From Microbulbifer elongatus (GTDB lineage: Bacteria > Pseudomonadota > Gammaproteobacteria > Pseudomonadales > Cellvibrionaceae): a stretch of 64,000 nt of DNA. The stretch's first letter is position 1. Each line of letters starts with the position of its first letter. A model generated the notes under the pieces. That model was given only the letters and a program-made list of their open reading frames with translations. It did no database searches and was not told where the DNA came from. The position numbers and the translations under genes were made by a program. Shown piece by piece: positions 63,685-64,000 of the stretch. The stretch spans positions 1 through 64,000 of the forward strand of contig NZ_JAIVKJ010000005.1 in assembly GCF_020524885.1 (NCBI RefSeq), in the 5' to 3' direction.

Positions 63685-64000
63685 ATGAAAGCACCACTCA
63701 AAATCGGTGTCATCGCACTTGCGGCGCTGGCTGCAGCCTGTTCCCAGGAGAGCAACACGAGCAATTCCAGCGCCTCTGCAGATAGTGTGTCAGCGTCGGC
63801 GGACTTCCAGAAGCAGCTGCTCAAGCAGCTAATCACAGCTCAGTCCGGCGATGTGATTGAAATACCTGAAGGACGCTATGAGCTGAATCGCAGTCTCTCG
63901 CTGAACGTGGATGGTGTGACCATTCGCGGTGCAGGTATGGACAAGACCATTCTGTCCTTCAAAAACCAGATCCAGGGTGCCGAAGGCCTGCTGGTCAACG
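63685..64000 (+). CDS. Lipoprotein resembling the parallel beta-helix family, N-terminal part
   Basis: The gene runs off the window; 105 codons are seen. Lipobox AAAC (Cys19) is followed by a Ser/Asn-rich spacer. The next region (SGDVIEIPEGRYELNRSLSLNVDGVTIRGAG) has the short-strand pattern of right-handed parallel beta-helix proteins (pectate-lyase or surface-polysaccharide-binding type). GGGAGA lies ~5 nt before the ATG. The palindrome at 63463 may regulate it. Full product unknown. Confidence 0.7.
   Translation, partial: MKAPLKIGVIALAALAAACSQESNTSNSSASADSVSASADFQKQLLKQLITAQSGDVIEIPEGRYELNRSLSLNVDGVTIRGAGMDKTILSFKNQIQGAEGLLVN

Overview
Organism. The window reads as a chromosomal piece of a marine gammaproteobacterium, most likely from the Cellvibrionales / Microbulbifer-Saccharophagus neighbourhood. 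This is inferred from gene content: RF3, RimI with a HolD-like neighbour, an AlgP-like lysine/alanine-rich protein with AT-hooks, M13/M28/M24/M48 peptidases, polyserine stretches typical of Saccharophagus-like bacteria, and many lipoproteins. No marker in the window fixes the genus. Most of it is moderately GC-rich. The first 7 kb, mainly the glycosyltransferase at 5.7-6.8 kb, is visibly more AT-rich and looks like an acquired surface-polysaccharide block beside an rRNA operon.

Layout. 1-46 is the 3' end of a 5S rRNA with its terminator. 707-6814 is a six-gene nucleotide-sugar / glycan cluster: glucose-1-phosphate cytidylyltransferase, FAD oxidoreductase, SDR epimerase/dehydratase, RmlC-like epimerase, SAF-domain oxidoreductase and glycosyltransferase. 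6815-7173 is an intergenic cluster of DnaA-box-like sites. 7174-8144 is glutathione peroxidase plus an OhrR-like MarR regulator. 8145-14199 holds leuA behind a candidate leucine leader peptide, then holD-like, rimI, a MATE exporter and an alpha/beta hydrolase. 14211-22550 holds an M24 aminopeptidase, prfC, an acyltransferase, a TauE/SafE permease, an M28 peptidase, tpx and an MBL-fold protein. 22583-28118 (minus strand) has an MFS-acyltransferase fusion, an M13 peptidase and a chalcone-isomerase-like/TonB fusion. 28641-34151 has a cNMP-binding protein and an RND pump pair. 34227-43395 is mixed housekeeping: H1-like protein, mgsA, a lone exbD, kynA, enoyl-CoA hydratase, a 7TM diguanylate cyclase and glpQ.

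The most unusual part is 43567-59602: thirteen consecutive minus-strand genes, nearly all for envelope proteins. They encode a TPR/TonB-C protein, a polyserine lipoprotein, a second lipoprotein, a TPR/PEGA-like bitopic protein, a five-PEGA/SUMF1 bitopic protein, a small exported protein, a MotA/ExbB-type channel, a degenerate Hsp70/actin-like protein, two overlapping VWA proteins, two lipoproteins and an M48 lipoprotein protease. Both VWA proteins begin with an ExbD/MotB-like transmembrane helix carrying an Asp (FLD-V/I, then CGFGA), and there is no separate ExbD in the cluster. I therefore infer a proton-driven stator-like complex in which VWA domains replace the usual ExbD/MotB periplasmic domain. 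The TPR/PEGA-like and PEGA/SUMF1 proteins share a cytoplasmic N-terminal motif (ED-x-SVIQP-x-x-F), suggesting a common cytosolic partner.

60431-64000 returns to ordinary genes: ilvE, a Yip1-family protein, an exported hypothetical protein, and the start of a lipoprotein resembling the parallel beta-helix family, preceded by a clear palindromic operator candidate.
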